The notes: generated by a model from the letters alone, not told the origin. A stretch of DNA of 64,000 nucleotides from Candidatus Nitrosomarinus catalina (GCF_002156965.1 NZ_CP021324.1:62001-126000); one strand, 5' to 3'. Positions 27,125 to 36,008 are shown, numbered from the stretch's first letter. Numbers and translations: made by a program.

Positions 27125-29326
27125 CTACCTGTAATAGGAGGCGACTAATTTTTCACCCATCTTAAGGTCTTTTTGCTCTCTTACTTTCTTAACTGCTTCT
27201 TCAAAGTGTTTCATAGTTACTTTTGCATCAATGCTGGTTTTTTCAATCTCTTTCACATCTGGATGTGAATCTAGGAATTCGTGAATTACTAAAGATACAG
27301 CAGTATTTGCTATAGATGCTGTGTCTGCGCCACTTAATCCATCTGTAATTTCTGCTAATTTATCATAATCCACATGTTTTGGATCACTTGATTCACTAAT
27401 AGTTGGAATCTTTTCAGCATTAATTTTTAGAATACTCTTTCTACTTTCTTTATCTGGTAATGGGATTTGAATAATTTTATCAAATCTTCCTGGTCTTAAT
27501 AATGCTGGATCAATCATGTCAGCTCTGTTTGTTGCTGCTAATACTATTACTCCGTGCATATTTTCCATGCCATCTAATTCTGTAAGTAATTGACTGACAA
27601 CTCTTTCAGTGACTGCTGTTTCTCCACCAGCTCCTCTAATTGGTGCAATTGAATCAATTTCATCAAAGAAAACTACACATGGTGCAGATTGTCTTGCTCT
27701 CTTGAAAATTTCTCTGATTCCTCTTTCGGATTCACCGACCCATTTTGATAATAGTTCAGGTCCTCTTACAGAAACAAAGTTAGCTTCACTTTGTGTAGCA
27801 ACAGCTTTTGCAAGTAATGTCTTACCAGTTCCACTTGGACCGTGAAGTAAGATACCTCTTGGCATACTGTGTCCTAGTTTATCATATAGTCCTGGATATT
27901 TCATTGGCCATTCAACAGCTTCTTGTAATTCTCGTTTAACATCCTCTAAACCGCCAACTTCTTCCCATTTTATGTCTGGATTTTCAATGAATACTTCTCT
28001 CATTCCAGATGGAGTAACTTCAATCAAGGCTTTAGTGAAATCATCGTGATTTACAATTAGTTTATCTAGAGTTTCTGGAGGGAGTTTTTCTTCTTCTAAA
28101 TTAAGTTCAGGTAGTAATCTTCTCAAACATTTCATTGCTGCTTCTTTACACAAGTACTCCAAGTCTGCACCAACATATCCGTGACTGACTGAAGCAATTT
28201 TATCAATATTCACTGGTAATTCTTGAGTATCATCTGCTAAAGGCATATTTCTGCTGTGTATTGCAAGAATATCTCTTCGTCCTTTTTTATCTGGTACTTT
28301 AATCTCGATTTCTCTATCAAATCTTCCTGGTCGTCTTAGTGCAGGATCAATTGCATTAGGTCTGTTTGTTGCAGCAATTACAATTACTTTTCCTCTTCCT
28401 TCTAATCCGTCCATTAATGATAACATTTGTGAAACAACTCTGCGTTCAACTTCTCCCGTAACTTCTTCTCTTTTTGGTGCAATTGAATCAATTTCATCAA
28501 CAAAAATTATTGATGGTGCTTTTTCTCTTGCTTCTTTGAAAATTTCTCTTAATCTAGCTTCACTTTCTCCATAAAACTTACTCATAATTTCAGGACCTGA
28601 AATACTAATGAAATGAGCTTGACTTTCATTTGCAACAGCTTTTGCAAGTAATGTCTTACCAGTTCCTGGAGGACCATAAAGTAAAACGCCTTTTGGTGCT
28701 TCAATTCCAAGTTTCTCAAAAATCTCAGGATGTCTTAATGGAAGCTCAATCATTTCTCTTACTTTCTTAATTTCATTATGTATACCGCCAATGTCTTCAT
28801 AGGTTACTTGTGGAACACCGCGTAATGTTTCTCCCTTTTCAGCAATATGGAAAACTGTTTTTTGTGTAATCAAAACTGCATCTGCAGCTGGTGTAACACC
28901 AATTACTTGGAATGTTAATCGTCCACCAAAGTATGGGACCATAACATTATCACCTTTGATTAATGGAACACTTTCTAAAGCATCTGCAAGATATCTTTCA
29001 TCTATTGGAGGAATAGCTTCTAATGGTGCAACTACTACTTTTTCGGCTGCAGTTGCTTTAATTTTTCTAACTGATATTGTGTCTCCAATTGCAATTCCTG
29101 AATTATTTCTTCCAAGTCCATCAATTCTGATAATTCCTTTTCCTTCATCAGATGGGTATAATGGAAGACATTTTGCAACTGTTCTTCTTTTACCTTTAAT
29201 TTCAATTACATCACCAGTTGATGCATTTAACGTATCCATTGAGTCATAATCAATTCTGGCTACTCCTCTTCCAACATCCCTAGTATATGCCTCAAGAACT
29301 TTAAGAGAAAGAGCATTTTGACTCAT
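27125..29326 (-). CDS. Cdc48/VAT-type AAA+ ATPase with two AAA domains
   Basis: A 733-residue unfoldase. The N domain (double-psi barrel, [17 protein letters not shown]) covers about residues 1-180. D1 has Walker A GPPGTGKT and Walker [14 protein letters not shown]2 has GPSGTGKT and [12 protein letters not shown], each with an arginine finger region (RPGRFD). The C-terminus is SYYR; the last three residues fit the HbYX pattern that docks ATPases onto the 20S proteasome. It may lead a cdc48-gatD-gatE transcript. It is divergent from the uL2 gene. Confidence 0.97.
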   Translation of the reverse strand: MSQNALSLKVLEAYTRDVGRGVARIDYDSMDTLNASTGDVIEIKGKRRTVAKCLPLYPSDEGKGIIRIDGLGRNNSGIAIGDTISVRKIKATAAEKVVVAPLEAIPPIDERYLADALESVPLIKGDNVMVPYFGGRLTFQVIGVTPAADAVLITQKTVFHIAEKGETLRGVPQVTYEDIGGIHNEIKKVREMIELPLRHPEIFEKLGIEAPKGVLLYGPPGTGKTLLAKAVANESQAHFISISGPEIMSKFYGESEARLREIFKEAREKAPSIIFVDEIDSIAPKREEVTGEVERRVVSQMLSLMDGLEGRGKVIVIAATNRPNAIDPALRRPGRFDREIEIKVPDKKGRRDILAIHSRNMPLADDTQELPVNIDKIASVSHGYVGADLEYLCKEAAMKCLRRLLPELNLEEEKLPPETLDKLIVNHDDFTKALIEVTPSGMREVFIENPDIKWEEVGGLEDVKRELQEAVEWPMKYPGLYDKLGHSMPRGILLHGPSGTGKTLLAKAVATQSEANFVSVRGPELLSKWVGESERGIREIFKRARQSAPCVVFFDEIDSIAPIRGAGGETAVTERVVSQLLTELDGMENMHGVIVLAATNRADMIDPALLRPGRFDKIIQIPLPDKESRKSILKINAEKIPTISESSDPKHVDYDKLAEITDGLSGADTASIANTAVSLVIHEFLDSHPDVKEIEKTSIDAKVTMKHFEEAVKKVREQKDLKMGEKLVASYYR

Positions 29327-29396
29327 ACAAAAATAACCTCTAATCTAATTTTTATACCTTTGTGGTAATTATGTCCTATTCTAATCCATACCAAAG

Positions 29397-29405
29397 CTTA
29401 AAATT
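29397..29405 (+). promoter_or_regulatory. TATA-like box for the uL2 gene
   Basis: CTTAAAATT lies about 30 bases before the TTG at 29431, compatible with a leaderless uL2 mRNA. A second TATA-like TTTATA at 29351-29356 would instead start transcription near 29378. Which is used is not decided by the sequence. Confidence 0.4.
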
Positions 29406-29430
29406 CTCTTTTCAGTTTGAAACGATCAAC

Positions 29431-30165
29431 TTGGGTAAAAGACCATTAGTACGTAGACGAGGCCGTGGAGGCAATCAATTTAGATCGACTTCCACTGGTA
29501 AAGTAGGAAAAACTGCAAATTATCCACGTTTTCCACTAGCAGAAAATCATGTTGGGGAAATTATTGATTTAGTTCACGAGCGTGGACGAGAAGCACCTTT
29601 ATCTAAAGTTAGATTTGAAGACGGTTCTGTTTCCTTTATTCCCGCAGTATTAGGAACTAAAGTTGGAGAATCATTACAATTTGGATTAAAATCAAAAATT
29701 GAACAAGGAAATGTAATTAGTGTTCAAAATATTCCTGACGGAACAATTGTTTGTAATATTGAAAGACATTTTGGTGACGGTGGAGCTATAGTCAAATCTG
29801 CAGGAACTAACGCAACTATTTTCTCTCATGGAGATGATGGTGTAACAATTAAACTTCCTTCAGGAAAATTTGCAACTCTCAATCCAAAAAATAGAGCCAT
29901 GATTGGTACTCTAGCTGGTGGCGGAGCAACCGAACGTCATTTCATGAGTGCTGGAAACAAATGGCGAAGTTTCAAAGCTAAAGGAAAGAAATACCCAATT
30001 GTTAGAGGTGTTGCACAAGCAGCATATGTTCACCCACACGGTGGTGGTCGTCACCAACACGTTGGACAAAGTTCTACTGTTTCTAGAGATGCTCCTCCTG
30101 GTGCAAAGGTAGGAAGTATTGCTGCTAGAAAAACTGGTCGAGCTAGAATTAAAGAAAGAAAGTAG
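29431..30165 (+). CDS. rpl2: 50S ribosomal protein uL2 (L2)
   Basis: A 244-residue uL2, which binds 23S rRNA near the peptidyl transferase centre. From the TTG at 29431 it begins MGKRPLVRRRGRGG, the usual archaeal N-terminus. The conserved C-terminal VHPHGGGRHQHVG with the functionally important His, and RDAPPGAKVG, are present. An upstream ATG at 29371 would add 20 residues (MSYSNPYQSLKFSF...) with no counterpart in the family, so it is rejected as the main start. The gene stands alone here, outside an S10-type ribosomal operon. Confidence 0.93.
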   Translation: MGKRPLVRRRGRGGNQFRSTSTGKVGKTANYPRFPLAENHVGEIIDLVHERGREAPLSKVRFEDGSVSFIPAVLGTKVGESLQFGLKSKIEQGNVISVQNIPDGTIVCNIERHFGDGGAIVKSAGTNATIFSHGDDGVTIKLPSGKFATLNPKNRAMIGTLAGGGATERHFMSAGNKWRSFKAKGKKYPIVRGVAQAAYVHPHGGGRHQHVGQSSTVSRDAPPGAKVGSIAARKTGRARIKERK

Positions 30166-30215
30166 TTTATTTTTAAACTTAAAATTGATTAAGAACTTTC
30201 TTATGTTTTCTATTA

Positions 30216-30494
30216 ATGACAAATCAACGTGTTAGATTATTTGTAACTGGTAGGGTACAGGGAGTTTTCTTTCGTCAGAGTCTAAAAGCTAAATCTATTC
30301 AAAATAATGTTTTTGGATGGGTAAAAAATCTTCCAGATGGTCGTGTTGAATGTGTTTTAGAAGGTACAGGAGACAATGTTTCTAAACTTGTTAAATGGGC
30401 ACATGTTGGTCCAGCTAATTCAATTGTTGAAAATGTTGAAATACATGATGAAGAATTTAACAATGAATTTTCAAAGTTTGATGTTTTGTATTAG
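30216..30494 (+). CDS. acyP: Acylphosphatase
   Basis: A 92-residue acylphosphatase that hydrolyses carboxyl-phosphate bonds. The active-site Arg and phosphate loop lie in VTGRVQGVFFRQSLK (about residues 10-24), and the catalytic Asn in GWVKNLPDGRVECVLEG. The length is normal. It has its own 50-base upstream gap after uL2 and ends with a 4-base overlap with the convergent gene. Confidence 0.95.
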   Translation: MTNQRVRLFVTGRVQGVFFRQSLKAKSIQNNVFGWVKNLPDGRVECVLEGTGDNVSKLVKWAHVGPANSIVENVEIHDEEFNNEFSKFDVLY

Positions 30495-30829
30495 TGAATA
30501 TTTTCATAAGCATTTTTGAAAAATTCAGTAAATTCTGAAATTTGTTGTTCTTTTTTTATTTGAATAACCTGAATTGGATCTTTTCTGCTTCTTTGAATTT
30601 TAATTTTTACACCATCTTTTTCTGGTTCTACATCGAGAAACCATCTAAATGTCATTGATTTACAAAATACAACTCTATGCATTCGAACATCTTCTAATAC
30701 ATTTTCACCTAATTTGAAGCAGAATTCTCTTATTGAATCAAAAAGAGGTAATACATCTGCTGGAATTTGTTTTTTAAAATCGTCATAATTTCTTTTGTTG
30801 CCAAATGAAATAATTCCTTCCATAACCAT
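30491..30829 (-). CDS. Conserved small protein, possibly DUF5655-like
   Basis: A 112-residue soluble protein. The central part PLFDSIREFCFKLGENVLEDVRMHRVVFCKSMTFRWFLDVE resembles the DUF5655 pattern, in which a helix is followed by a sheet that may bind nucleic acid or nucleotide. A C-terminal helix ends in FFKNAYENIH. Function is unknown and the family call is tentative. It overlaps acyP by 4 bases at the 3' ends and lies just downstream of the SRP RNA on the same strand. Confidence 0.6.
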   Translation of the reverse strand: MVMEGIISFGNKRNYDDFKKQIPADVLPLFDSIREFCFKLGENVLEDVRMHRVVFCKSMTFRWFLDVEPEKDGVKIKIQRSRKDPIQVIQIKKEQQISEFTEFFKNAYENIH

Positions 30830-30851
30830 GCAAATTTGATTTTAATTATAA

Positions 30852-31170
30852 AGGTAGTAGATCCGCTGGTTCCAGTCTAGACGAATAGCCCCATTTCAAG
30901 GCATACAAGATCCGCCACGTAGACGAGGAAGCGTGGATGCTCCACCTTAGGATTGCTCCCTCCCGGACCTCATCCCTTTCGATAGTTCGGTCTTAGAAGT
31001 TATTCCTTCGAATATTTCTAGTCCTGCAACCACCCGCCTCGGCGTGATTTCATTTCCGCACACCAAGCGGGAATTACCCATCTAGAGATTTACCCAACAG
31101 TTGCTGATCTCTGCATATAGCCGGTTTCAGAATAGGGCACGGCTGGCACCCCAATCCTACCTACTACCGC
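30852..31170 (-). ncRNA. Signal recognition particle RNA (archaeal 7S RNA)
   Basis: About 319 bases of G/C-rich sequence in an AT-rich genome. The ends pair: GGTAGTAG at the 5' end (minus strand, 31168-31161) with CTACTACC at the 3' end (30860-30853), forming helix 1 as in archaeal SRP RNAs. Near the middle on the minus strand the segment AGGTCCGGGAGGGAGCA with ...CCTAAGG matches the conserved helix 8 where SRP54 binds. The 5' part with TGAAACCGG and AGCAACTGTTGG forms an Alu-like domain. It is flanked by the ttuA gene upstream and a DUF gene downstream. Ends are good to a few bases. Confidence 0.92.
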
Positions 31171-31187
31171 TTTTTCTAAAGATGGTA

Positions 31188-31197
31188 TGTTATATTT
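31188..31197 (-). promoter_or_regulatory. TATA box for the SRP RNA
   Basis: On the minus strand AAATATAACA lies centred about 23 bases before the first base of the SRP RNA. It falls in the 30-base gap behind ttuA, so the RNA can have an independent promoter. Confidence 0.6.
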
Positions 31198-31200
31198 GCA

Positions 31201-32121
31201 TTAGGTTTGATTTGATTTTAATTTCAAAACCATAGTGCATACTGAGCATATCTTCCCTGTACATTCAGAACCACATTTTTCACAATTTGTTTTATTTTTA
31301 GAGTTTGAATCAGAACTTTTCATTACTTCAGATACTTTGATTATTGATTGATACAAATTATTTTTAATTCCACTTCGTTGATTTTCTAACGAATTTAAAA
31401 ATTCACGAATGTCAGTTCTTATACCTTCATTCATGTGAGGACATGGTTCAGATTGAAATGGTAGATTATTTGTAAATGCATAAAAAACTATTTCAGATTC
31501 ATAGATTTCGCAAAATGGTTTTATTTTTCTTAAAGAATTTGTAGCTGTATCTGGATTCATCCAACCAACTTTAGTTGTATCTCCTGAAAGCATATTTATC
31601 ACAAAAGTTTGTAATGTGTCATCTAAATTATGTCCTGTTGCAATTAGATCTGCTCCAATATCTTTTGCTGCATAGTCCATTGCACGTCTTCTAAATGTTC
31701 CACACATTGAACATGATGATGTTTTTTCATTTTCTCGCAAGTCTAATGCTTCATCAAGTGTTAACTCAAAAAGATCCTTGTAAGAATATATTTTATATTC
31801 AACATTTAATTCATTACATACTTTTTTCACAATTTCTAATGCCTCATTCCTGTAACCTGGAATTCCTTCATCTATTGTAATCACTTTAATTCTAAAACTG
31901 TGAGTTAATGACATTTCATGAATAACTTTTAACAATGCAAGTGAATCTTTACCTCCTGAAACAGCTACGGCAACTAATTCATTATGTTTTATCATTTTAT
32001 ATTTTGAAATTGTTTTGGCTGTCTTTTTTACAATAGATTTTGAAAAGCATTGTGAACATAATTTCTCTCCAGAATATTTTCTTGTATATGCTGGAGGGTT
32101 TTCACATCTGTCACATTTCAT
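31201..32121 (-). CDS. tRNA 2-thiolation protein, TtuA/NcsA/Ctu1 family
   Basis: A 306-residue PP-loop ATPase that thiolates uridine in tRNA (U34 or U54). It has an N-terminal zinc finger (CDRC ... CSQC, residues 3-25), the PP-loop VAVSGGKDSLALLK (about 52-65), a central CSMCGTFRRR and a later SEPCPHMNEGIRT whose cysteines bind an Fe-S cluster in TtuA. A C-terminal zinc finger (CEKCGSECTGKICSVC) closes the protein. The sulfur donor would be a ubiquitin-like SAMP protein, not in this window. It starts at ATG 32121. Confidence 0.92.
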   Translation of the reverse strand: MKCDRCENPPAYTRKYSGEKLCSQCFSKSIVKKTAKTISKYKMIKHNELVAVAVSGGKDSLALLKVIHEMSLTHSFRIKVITIDEGIPGYRNEALEIVKKVCNELNVEYKIYSYKDLFELTLDEALDLRENEKTSSCSMCGTFRRRAMDYAAKDIGADLIATGHNLDDTLQTFVINMLSGDTTKVGWMNPDTATNSLRKIKPFCEIYESEIVFYAFTNNLPFQSEPCPHMNEGIRTDIREFLNSLENQRSGIKNNLYQSIIKVSEVMKSSDSNSKNKTNCEKCGSECTGKICSVCTMVLKLKSNQT

Positions 32122-32162
32122 GAAATTAATTGTAATTTTTCATTAATGATTCTTTAGGTAAA

Positions 32163-33359
32163 TTAGATTGTAAACCATCCTGATTTCATATATGATAAAG
32201 CAATATTGAGACCAAATAACACAAAGGTGAATGCATAAATTCCCCACATTGTCATTTTAACTGCTTTTTCTGAAATTCTTTTATCAATAATAATATGAAT
32301 GAATTTCCCCCCGTCTAGAATTGGTAATGGTAACATGTTGATTATTCCTATGAAAAATGAAATCATCCATAACCATAACAAGAACATTGAAACAGTTGGA
32401 TCATTCCATTCAATGAAATTCATTACAGGTTTGTATGTGAATGAATTATCTCTCATTATCCCAATTAATCCTCTTTCAGGATCATCTGGTGCTGGCATTA
32501 CTAGTAATTCAAAATTCAACGGTTGACCTTCTCTAAGTACTGAAACAGTGGCAGTTTCACCTGGATTCAAACTGGGGAAATCCGCTGGAATAAGAATCGG
32601 TATACCATTAATCGAAGTAATTATGTCGTTTCCAAGTAATCCAGCTTGTTCAGCTCCTGAATTTTCTATTATTGAAAGTATCAAGACACCTTCAGGTAAT
32701 TCATAAAATATACTCAATAATGGTTCTGGAACAACCATTGCAAAAAATGGATTTGTTAACAAAATAACTCCTAACACTAGTGCAAACAAAACATTTGAAG
32801 TTGCACCTGCTCCTATTACCCTTAATTTAGAAATCTTTTTTGCTTTTTCAAATTCTTCTTCATCTGGTTCAACAAAACCTGCAAACATTGCAATAAAAAT
32901 TGCAAAACCACCTGTTTTGATTCTAATTTTTTCAAGTGCAGCTACAATTCCATGTCCGCCTTCATGCATTACGAGTACAATTGGGATAGAAAGTAAAAAG
33001 TAAGTAATGGCTGGTGCGGAAGTTAATGTAACACCCGGAATTAATACGGTTAATTCGTTAAATTCTGATTGTGCAACAAAAAAGTTTGAAACATTATTTA
33101 GTAAAAACCAAAATGCAAAACCCATCATTATGAATCCTGCAATAACGCTCACATTTGCAAATACAGATACTGCTGATCTTGTTCTACCTAGAATTTTTAT
33201 TAAAAGTTCATTGACTCCTTTATTTTTATAAACTAGACTGTATGCCTTAATTTCAAAACCAAATCGCTCTAACTTTAGAGCCTTGGCTGATATGAAAATA
33301 ACTACCCAAGCCATTAAGACATAGATTATCGAATTTTCTGTAATAAAATCAAGTTCCAA
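32163..33359 (-). CDS. Site-2 protease family intramembrane metalloprotease with PDZ domain (M50)
   Basis: A 398-residue membrane protein. The zinc motif HEGGH lies in VLMHEGGHGIVAALEK (about residue 129-133), and the second ligand motif is NMLPLPILDGGKF. Between them is a PDZ domain (about residues 215-285, with GLLGNDIITSINGIPI). Around seven hydrophobic helices are predicted. The protein would cut other membrane proteins within the bilayer, often membrane-anchored regulators. It is a single gene, convergent with nothing and divergent from cutA. Confidence 0.92.
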   Translation of the reverse strand: MELDFITENSIIYVLMAWVVIFISAKALKLERFGFEIKAYSLVYKNKGVNELLIKILGRTRSAVSVFANVSVIAGFIMMGFAFWFLLNNVSNFFVAQSEFNELTVLIPGVTLTSAPAITYFLLSIPIVLVMHEGGHGIVAALEKIRIKTGGFAIFIAMFAGFVEPDEEEFEKAKKISKLRVIGAGATSNVLFALVLGVILLTNPFFAMVVPEPLLSIFYELPEGVLILSIIENSGAEQAGLLGNDIITSINGIPILIPADFPSLNPGETATVSVLREGQPLNFELLVMPAPDDPERGLIGIMRDNSFTYKPVMNFIEWNDPTVSMFLLWLWMISFFIGIINMLPLPILDGGKFIHIIIDKRISEKAVKMTMWGIYAFTFVLFGLNIALSYMKSGWFTI

Positions 33360-33371
33360 ACTAATTGTTAA

Positions 33372-33381
33372 TTTTTTAAAG
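33372..33381 (+). promoter_or_regulatory. TATA box for cutA
   Basis: TTTTTTAAAG is centred about 26 bases before the cutA ATG at 33403, giving a leaderless transcript. It lies in the 43-base divergent gap with the M50 protease. Confidence 0.55.
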
Positions 33382-33402
33382 TACGGGCATTTATCGTTTA
33401 CT

Positions 33403-33714
33403 ATGAAACCAGTGGTTATTGTATCAACATATCCTAATAAAAAATCAATTTTAAAAATTGCTAATGAACTTGTTAAAAATAAGACTATAGCATGTGTTAA
33501 TATTTCAAAAATTGATTCAGTATATTCCTGGAACGGGAAAATTCAAAATTCTCCAGAATATATTGCAATATTCAAAACTGTGACAAAAAATAAAATTAAA
33601 CTCAAAAATATAATTGAAGAAACTCATCCATATGATGTTCCTGAAATAGCTGAAATTGATGTTAATTCAATAAATAAATCATATTTGAACTGGTTAATTG
33701 AATCAACAAATTAA
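33403..33714 (+). CDS. cutA: Divalent-cation tolerance protein CutA
   Basis: A 103-residue CutA1, a trimeric ferredoxin-like-fold protein linked to copper tolerance. Family features: VSTYPNKKSILKIANELVKNKTIACVNI, the Trp in YSWNGKIQNSPEYI, and the C-terminal HPYDVPEIAEIDV. It overlaps the convergent pelota gene by 4 bases. Copper handling is important in ammonia oxidisers, but the exact biochemical role of CutA is uncertain. Confidence 0.94.
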   Translation: MKPVVIVSTYPNKKSILKIANELVKNKTIACVNISKIDSVYSWNGKIQNSPEYIAIFKTVTKNKIKLKNIIEETHPYDVPEIAEIDVNSINKSYLNWLIESTN

Positions 33715-34754
33715 GTCTCTAAAGAATATCTTAACAAAGAAACTATTCCACCTAAACCTGTAACTCTTAATCCGATATCTGTAGATGAATCAACACTGTA
33801 AATTTTAACCCCTTTATTTTCTACATCGTTTAGGAAATCCATTATTTCTTGTTCATTATTGTCTTGAATTATTTTATCTGAAAATACTATTGATTCTACT
33901 GCGCCAATTTGATTGGCATCTAACGTTTCATTATATCCCATTGTAAATTTTTTACTTTTCTTATTTGCAAGAATCATAATTTCATCAATTATTGCTGCAG
34001 CTTTTGCTAATTTACTATCTGACATTATCTCATGCATTGTTTGAGATTTTGTAAATGTGTAAATGCCATCTTCTCCACCTGAATCTACTCCATCAACAAC
34101 TTGAATCTTGTATTTTTGTGATTTTTGTAAATGATTTGCAAATCTTTTTTTTGTTTCACCTGGACCAAAAATTATTATCATGTCTCCCTCTTTAAAAATA
34201 GAATTCATTGCCTGCTGTACATGTTCAAAGAATTTTTCAATTTTAAAATTAGTTTTGTATCTCTTTCCTCCAGATCCAGAGTACATATTTGGCATAAATT
34301 CTAAATGTGTTCCTCTTAATCTTGCAATTCCACAGTCCGCAGTATCAATTGCAATTAGTACAAAACTGACTTGATTATTACTTGATTTCAAAAGTTTTTT
34401 CTCTACTGGCAACCATTTTTTCTTTGAAATTGTAATTCCATCATTTAGTTCTAAAATAAATGAATGATGTGAACCGTGTGGTACTGATTCGTTACTTGAT
34501 TCAGAAATAATTCCACTAATTCTCAGTTTATCTAAAACTTCATCAAGAGAAATTTTTTCCACAGTTAATGCAATTCTAATTTTGATTCTTTCACCTTTGT
34601 CTGGTCTAGCATATTCTTTATCTTGTTTTAGAACTCGTGTAGTATCACCAATCACTTTGTCATTTTCTCTAATTATTCGCCGTAAATTCAATAAATCTTC
34701 TGAATCTTCGGGAATTACTGAAATTAAATTCTCATCTATTGTTTTTGTAATCAT
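33711..34754 (-). CDS. pelA: Pelota (aPelota/Dom34), ribosome rescue factor
   Basis: A 347-residue mRNA-surveillance protein that enters the empty A site of stalled ribosomes with aEF1A or ABCE1. It shows the N-terminal Sm-like domain (EDSEDLLNLRRIIRENDKVIGDTTRVL), the central domain (FVLIAIDTADCGIARLRG, VQQAMNSIFKEGDMIIIFGPGETKKRF), and the C-terminal eRF1-like domain 3 with VKIYSVDSSTDIGLRVTGLGGIVSLLRY. There is no GGQ motif, as expected for Pelota. Confidence 0.96.
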   Translation of the reverse strand: MITKTIDENLISVIPEDSEDLLNLRRIIRENDKVIGDTTRVLKQDKEYARPDKGERIKIRIALTVEKISLDEVLDKLRISGIISESSNESVPHGSHHSFILELNDGITISKKKWLPVEKKLLKSSNNQVSFVLIAIDTADCGIARLRGTHLEFMPNMYSGSGGKRYKTNFKIEKFFEHVQQAMNSIFKEGDMIIIFGPGETKKRFANHLQKSQKYKIQVVDGVDSGGEDGIYTFTKSQTMHEIMSDSKLAKAAAIIDEIMILANKKSKKFTMGYNETLDANQIGAVESIVFSDKIIQDNNEQEIMDFLNDVENKGVKIYSVDSSTDIGLRVTGLGGIVSLLRYSLET

Positions 34755-34786
34755 ATTAGTAAAATAATTTACAAAAAGTAAAGTGT

Positions 34787-35227
34787 TTAGTTTGTAGTTT
34801 CAGTTGTTTTCTCTTCTTGTGATTTTTTCTTTAGATAATTTTCAACCCAATCTAAAGTAAGAACACCTGCTTCTGCTAGATTTGTTAAAGAATTTGGAGA
34901 AGCTTCCCCTGTTACTTTGCCTTCCATTCTTCTAATTTGTCTCCATTTGAGTGATGTATTTCCACTTTTTGAATTGTAAATTATTCCAAGTACATCTCTT
35001 GCGTTCATAAATTTGATATCTCTGATTTTTTTCAATGTTACTTTATCTGCTGCTTCTACGTATATTGCACCCAAATTATCTTCTCTTTCTGCAAATACCT
35101 CTGAATCTTCTAAATAATTTCTTGGAGCATAAGATTTACACGTACTAGAAATGATAAATCTTCTAAAACTTTCCAATGTTGCAGGAGTACTAATCGTGAC
35201 CATTTTTTTTAACTTACTATTTGCCAT
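34787..35227 (-). CDS. Hypothetical protein, unrecognised (146 residues)
   Basis: A soluble 146-residue protein with an alpha/beta N-terminal half (MVTISTPATLESFRRFI and GAIYVEAADKVTLKKIRDIKFMNARDVLGIIY) and a helical C-terminal part (NSLTNLAEAGVLTLDWVENYLKKK) that ends in a charged Lys/Glu/Thr tail. I do not recognise a domain. Codon use matches nearby genes and the frame is full-length, so it is a real gene. It follows pelota's upstream side by 32 bases on the same strand, so both may share a transcript. Confidence 0.75.
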   Translation of the reverse strand: MANSKLKKMVTISTPATLESFRRFIISSTCKSYAPRNYLEDSEVFAEREDNLGAIYVEAADKVTLKKIRDIKFMNARDVLGIIYNSKSGNTSLKWRQIRRMEGKVTGEASPNSLTNLAEAGVLTLDWVENYLKKKSQEEKTTETTN

Positions 35228-35277
35228 TTATCAAGCTTCTTGAAAGACTCAAAAGGAATATCTCTAAAAACTGCCTA

Positions 35278-35335
35278 CAGGCTATGATGTTCCTATCCCT
35301 CTGATTAATGATGAGGATCTTGAGTTCTGAGCCTG
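35278..35335 (+). ncRNA. C/D box guide RNA (predicted 2'-O-methylation guide for tRNA-Leu(CAA) C34)
   Basis: A 58-base RNA with every C/D element in order. A terminal stem CAGGCT (35278-35283) pairs with AGCCTG (35330-35335). Box C is ATGATGT (35284-35290), D' CTGA (35301-35304), C' ATGATGA (35308-35314) and D CTGA (35327-35330). The guides are TCCTATCCCT (before D') and GGATCTTGAGTT (before D). By the N-plus-five rule the D guide selects the C34 position in the complementary loop CTCAAGA, which is the anticodon loop of tRNA-Leu(CAA). The D' guide target is not identified. The gene lies in the gap before yjbQ. Confidence 0.9.
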
Positions 35336-35372
35336 CTTCATGATTTTAATTGGTAATGAATTTTGAAAAATT

Positions 35373-35792
35373 ATGAAATCATTAACTAAACATCTTACAT
35401 TTAATATTAAATCTCGAAGAGGGTTTGTCAATATTACACCTGATGTTAGAAAATTAGTAGATCAAAGTAAAGTCCAAGAAGGACTATGTCTTGTTAATGC
35501 CATGCATATCACTGCAAGTGTTTTTATCAATGATAATGAGGATGGATTACTTCATGACTATGAAAAATGGTTAGAAAAATTAGCACCTCATGAACCAATT
35601 GAACAATACAAACACAATGATACTGGAGAAGATAATGCTGATGCACATCTAAAAAGACAAGTAATGGGGCGTGAAGTAGTTGTTGCAATTACTAATGGTA
35701 ATCTAGACTTTGGTCCTTGGGAACAAATTTTTTACGGAGAATTTGATGGTAAGAGACCAAAAAGAGTTTTAGTTAAAATTATTGGTGAATAG
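35373..35792 (+). CDS. YjbQ/UPF0047 family protein
   Basis: A 139-residue member of the YjbQ/UPF0047 family, some of which show thiamin-phosphate-synthase activity. The conserved pieces are [32 protein letters not shown], the [22 protein letters not shown] metal-site segment with His residues, and [19 protein letters not shown]. The physiological role in archaea is unclear. It starts 37 bases after the C/D RNA and could share its promoter. Confidence 0.92.
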   Translation: MKSLTKHLTFNIKSRRGFVNITPDVRKLVDQSKVQEGLCLVNAMHITASVFINDNEDGLLHDYEKWLEKLAPHEPIEQYKHNDTGEDNADAHLKRQVMGREVVVAITNGNLDFGPWEQIFYGEFDGKRPKRVLVKIIGE

Positions 35793-35796
35793 TTTT

Positions 35797-35961
35797 CTAT
35801 CCAAAATCTGCATCACGTTTTTGACTCTGTGATTCGTTCTTTCTTGCAGCATCTCTAAATGCATCATCATGGTTTTGAGGTCCATGTTGACATTTCACAC
35901 ATGCGATTTTGAAACCATCTTCATTTTTAACATAAGTTTCACATCCACAAAAACATGCCAT
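35797..35961 (-). CDS. Small zinc-ribbon-like protein (54 residues)
   Basis: A 54-residue minus-strand gene absent from length-filtered lists. It begins MACFCGCETYVKNEDGF and continues KIACVKCQHGPQNHDDAFRDAARKNE. Four cysteines (CxC plus a later CxxC) plus nearby histidines make a likely zinc site. A polar, charged C-terminus follows. It begins 47 bases below the DtxR stop and ends 4 bases past the yjbQ stop. I do not recognise a family, but its cysteine pattern and position argue for a real gene. Confidence 0.7.
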   Translation of the reverse strand: MACFCGCETYVKNEDGFKIACVKCQHGPQNHDDAFRDAARKNESQSQKRDADFG

Positions 35962-36008
35962 AACAATTGTAATTTCTAATCTGATATATCTTTTGGGATA
36001 TTTTTAAT

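Noticed and set aside
30830-31200. Ribosomal or RNase P RNA in the G/C-rich gap.
   Set aside because: The paired ends and the GTCCGGGAGGGAGCA segment fit SRP RNA helix 1 and helix 8; no RNase P or rRNA signature is seen.
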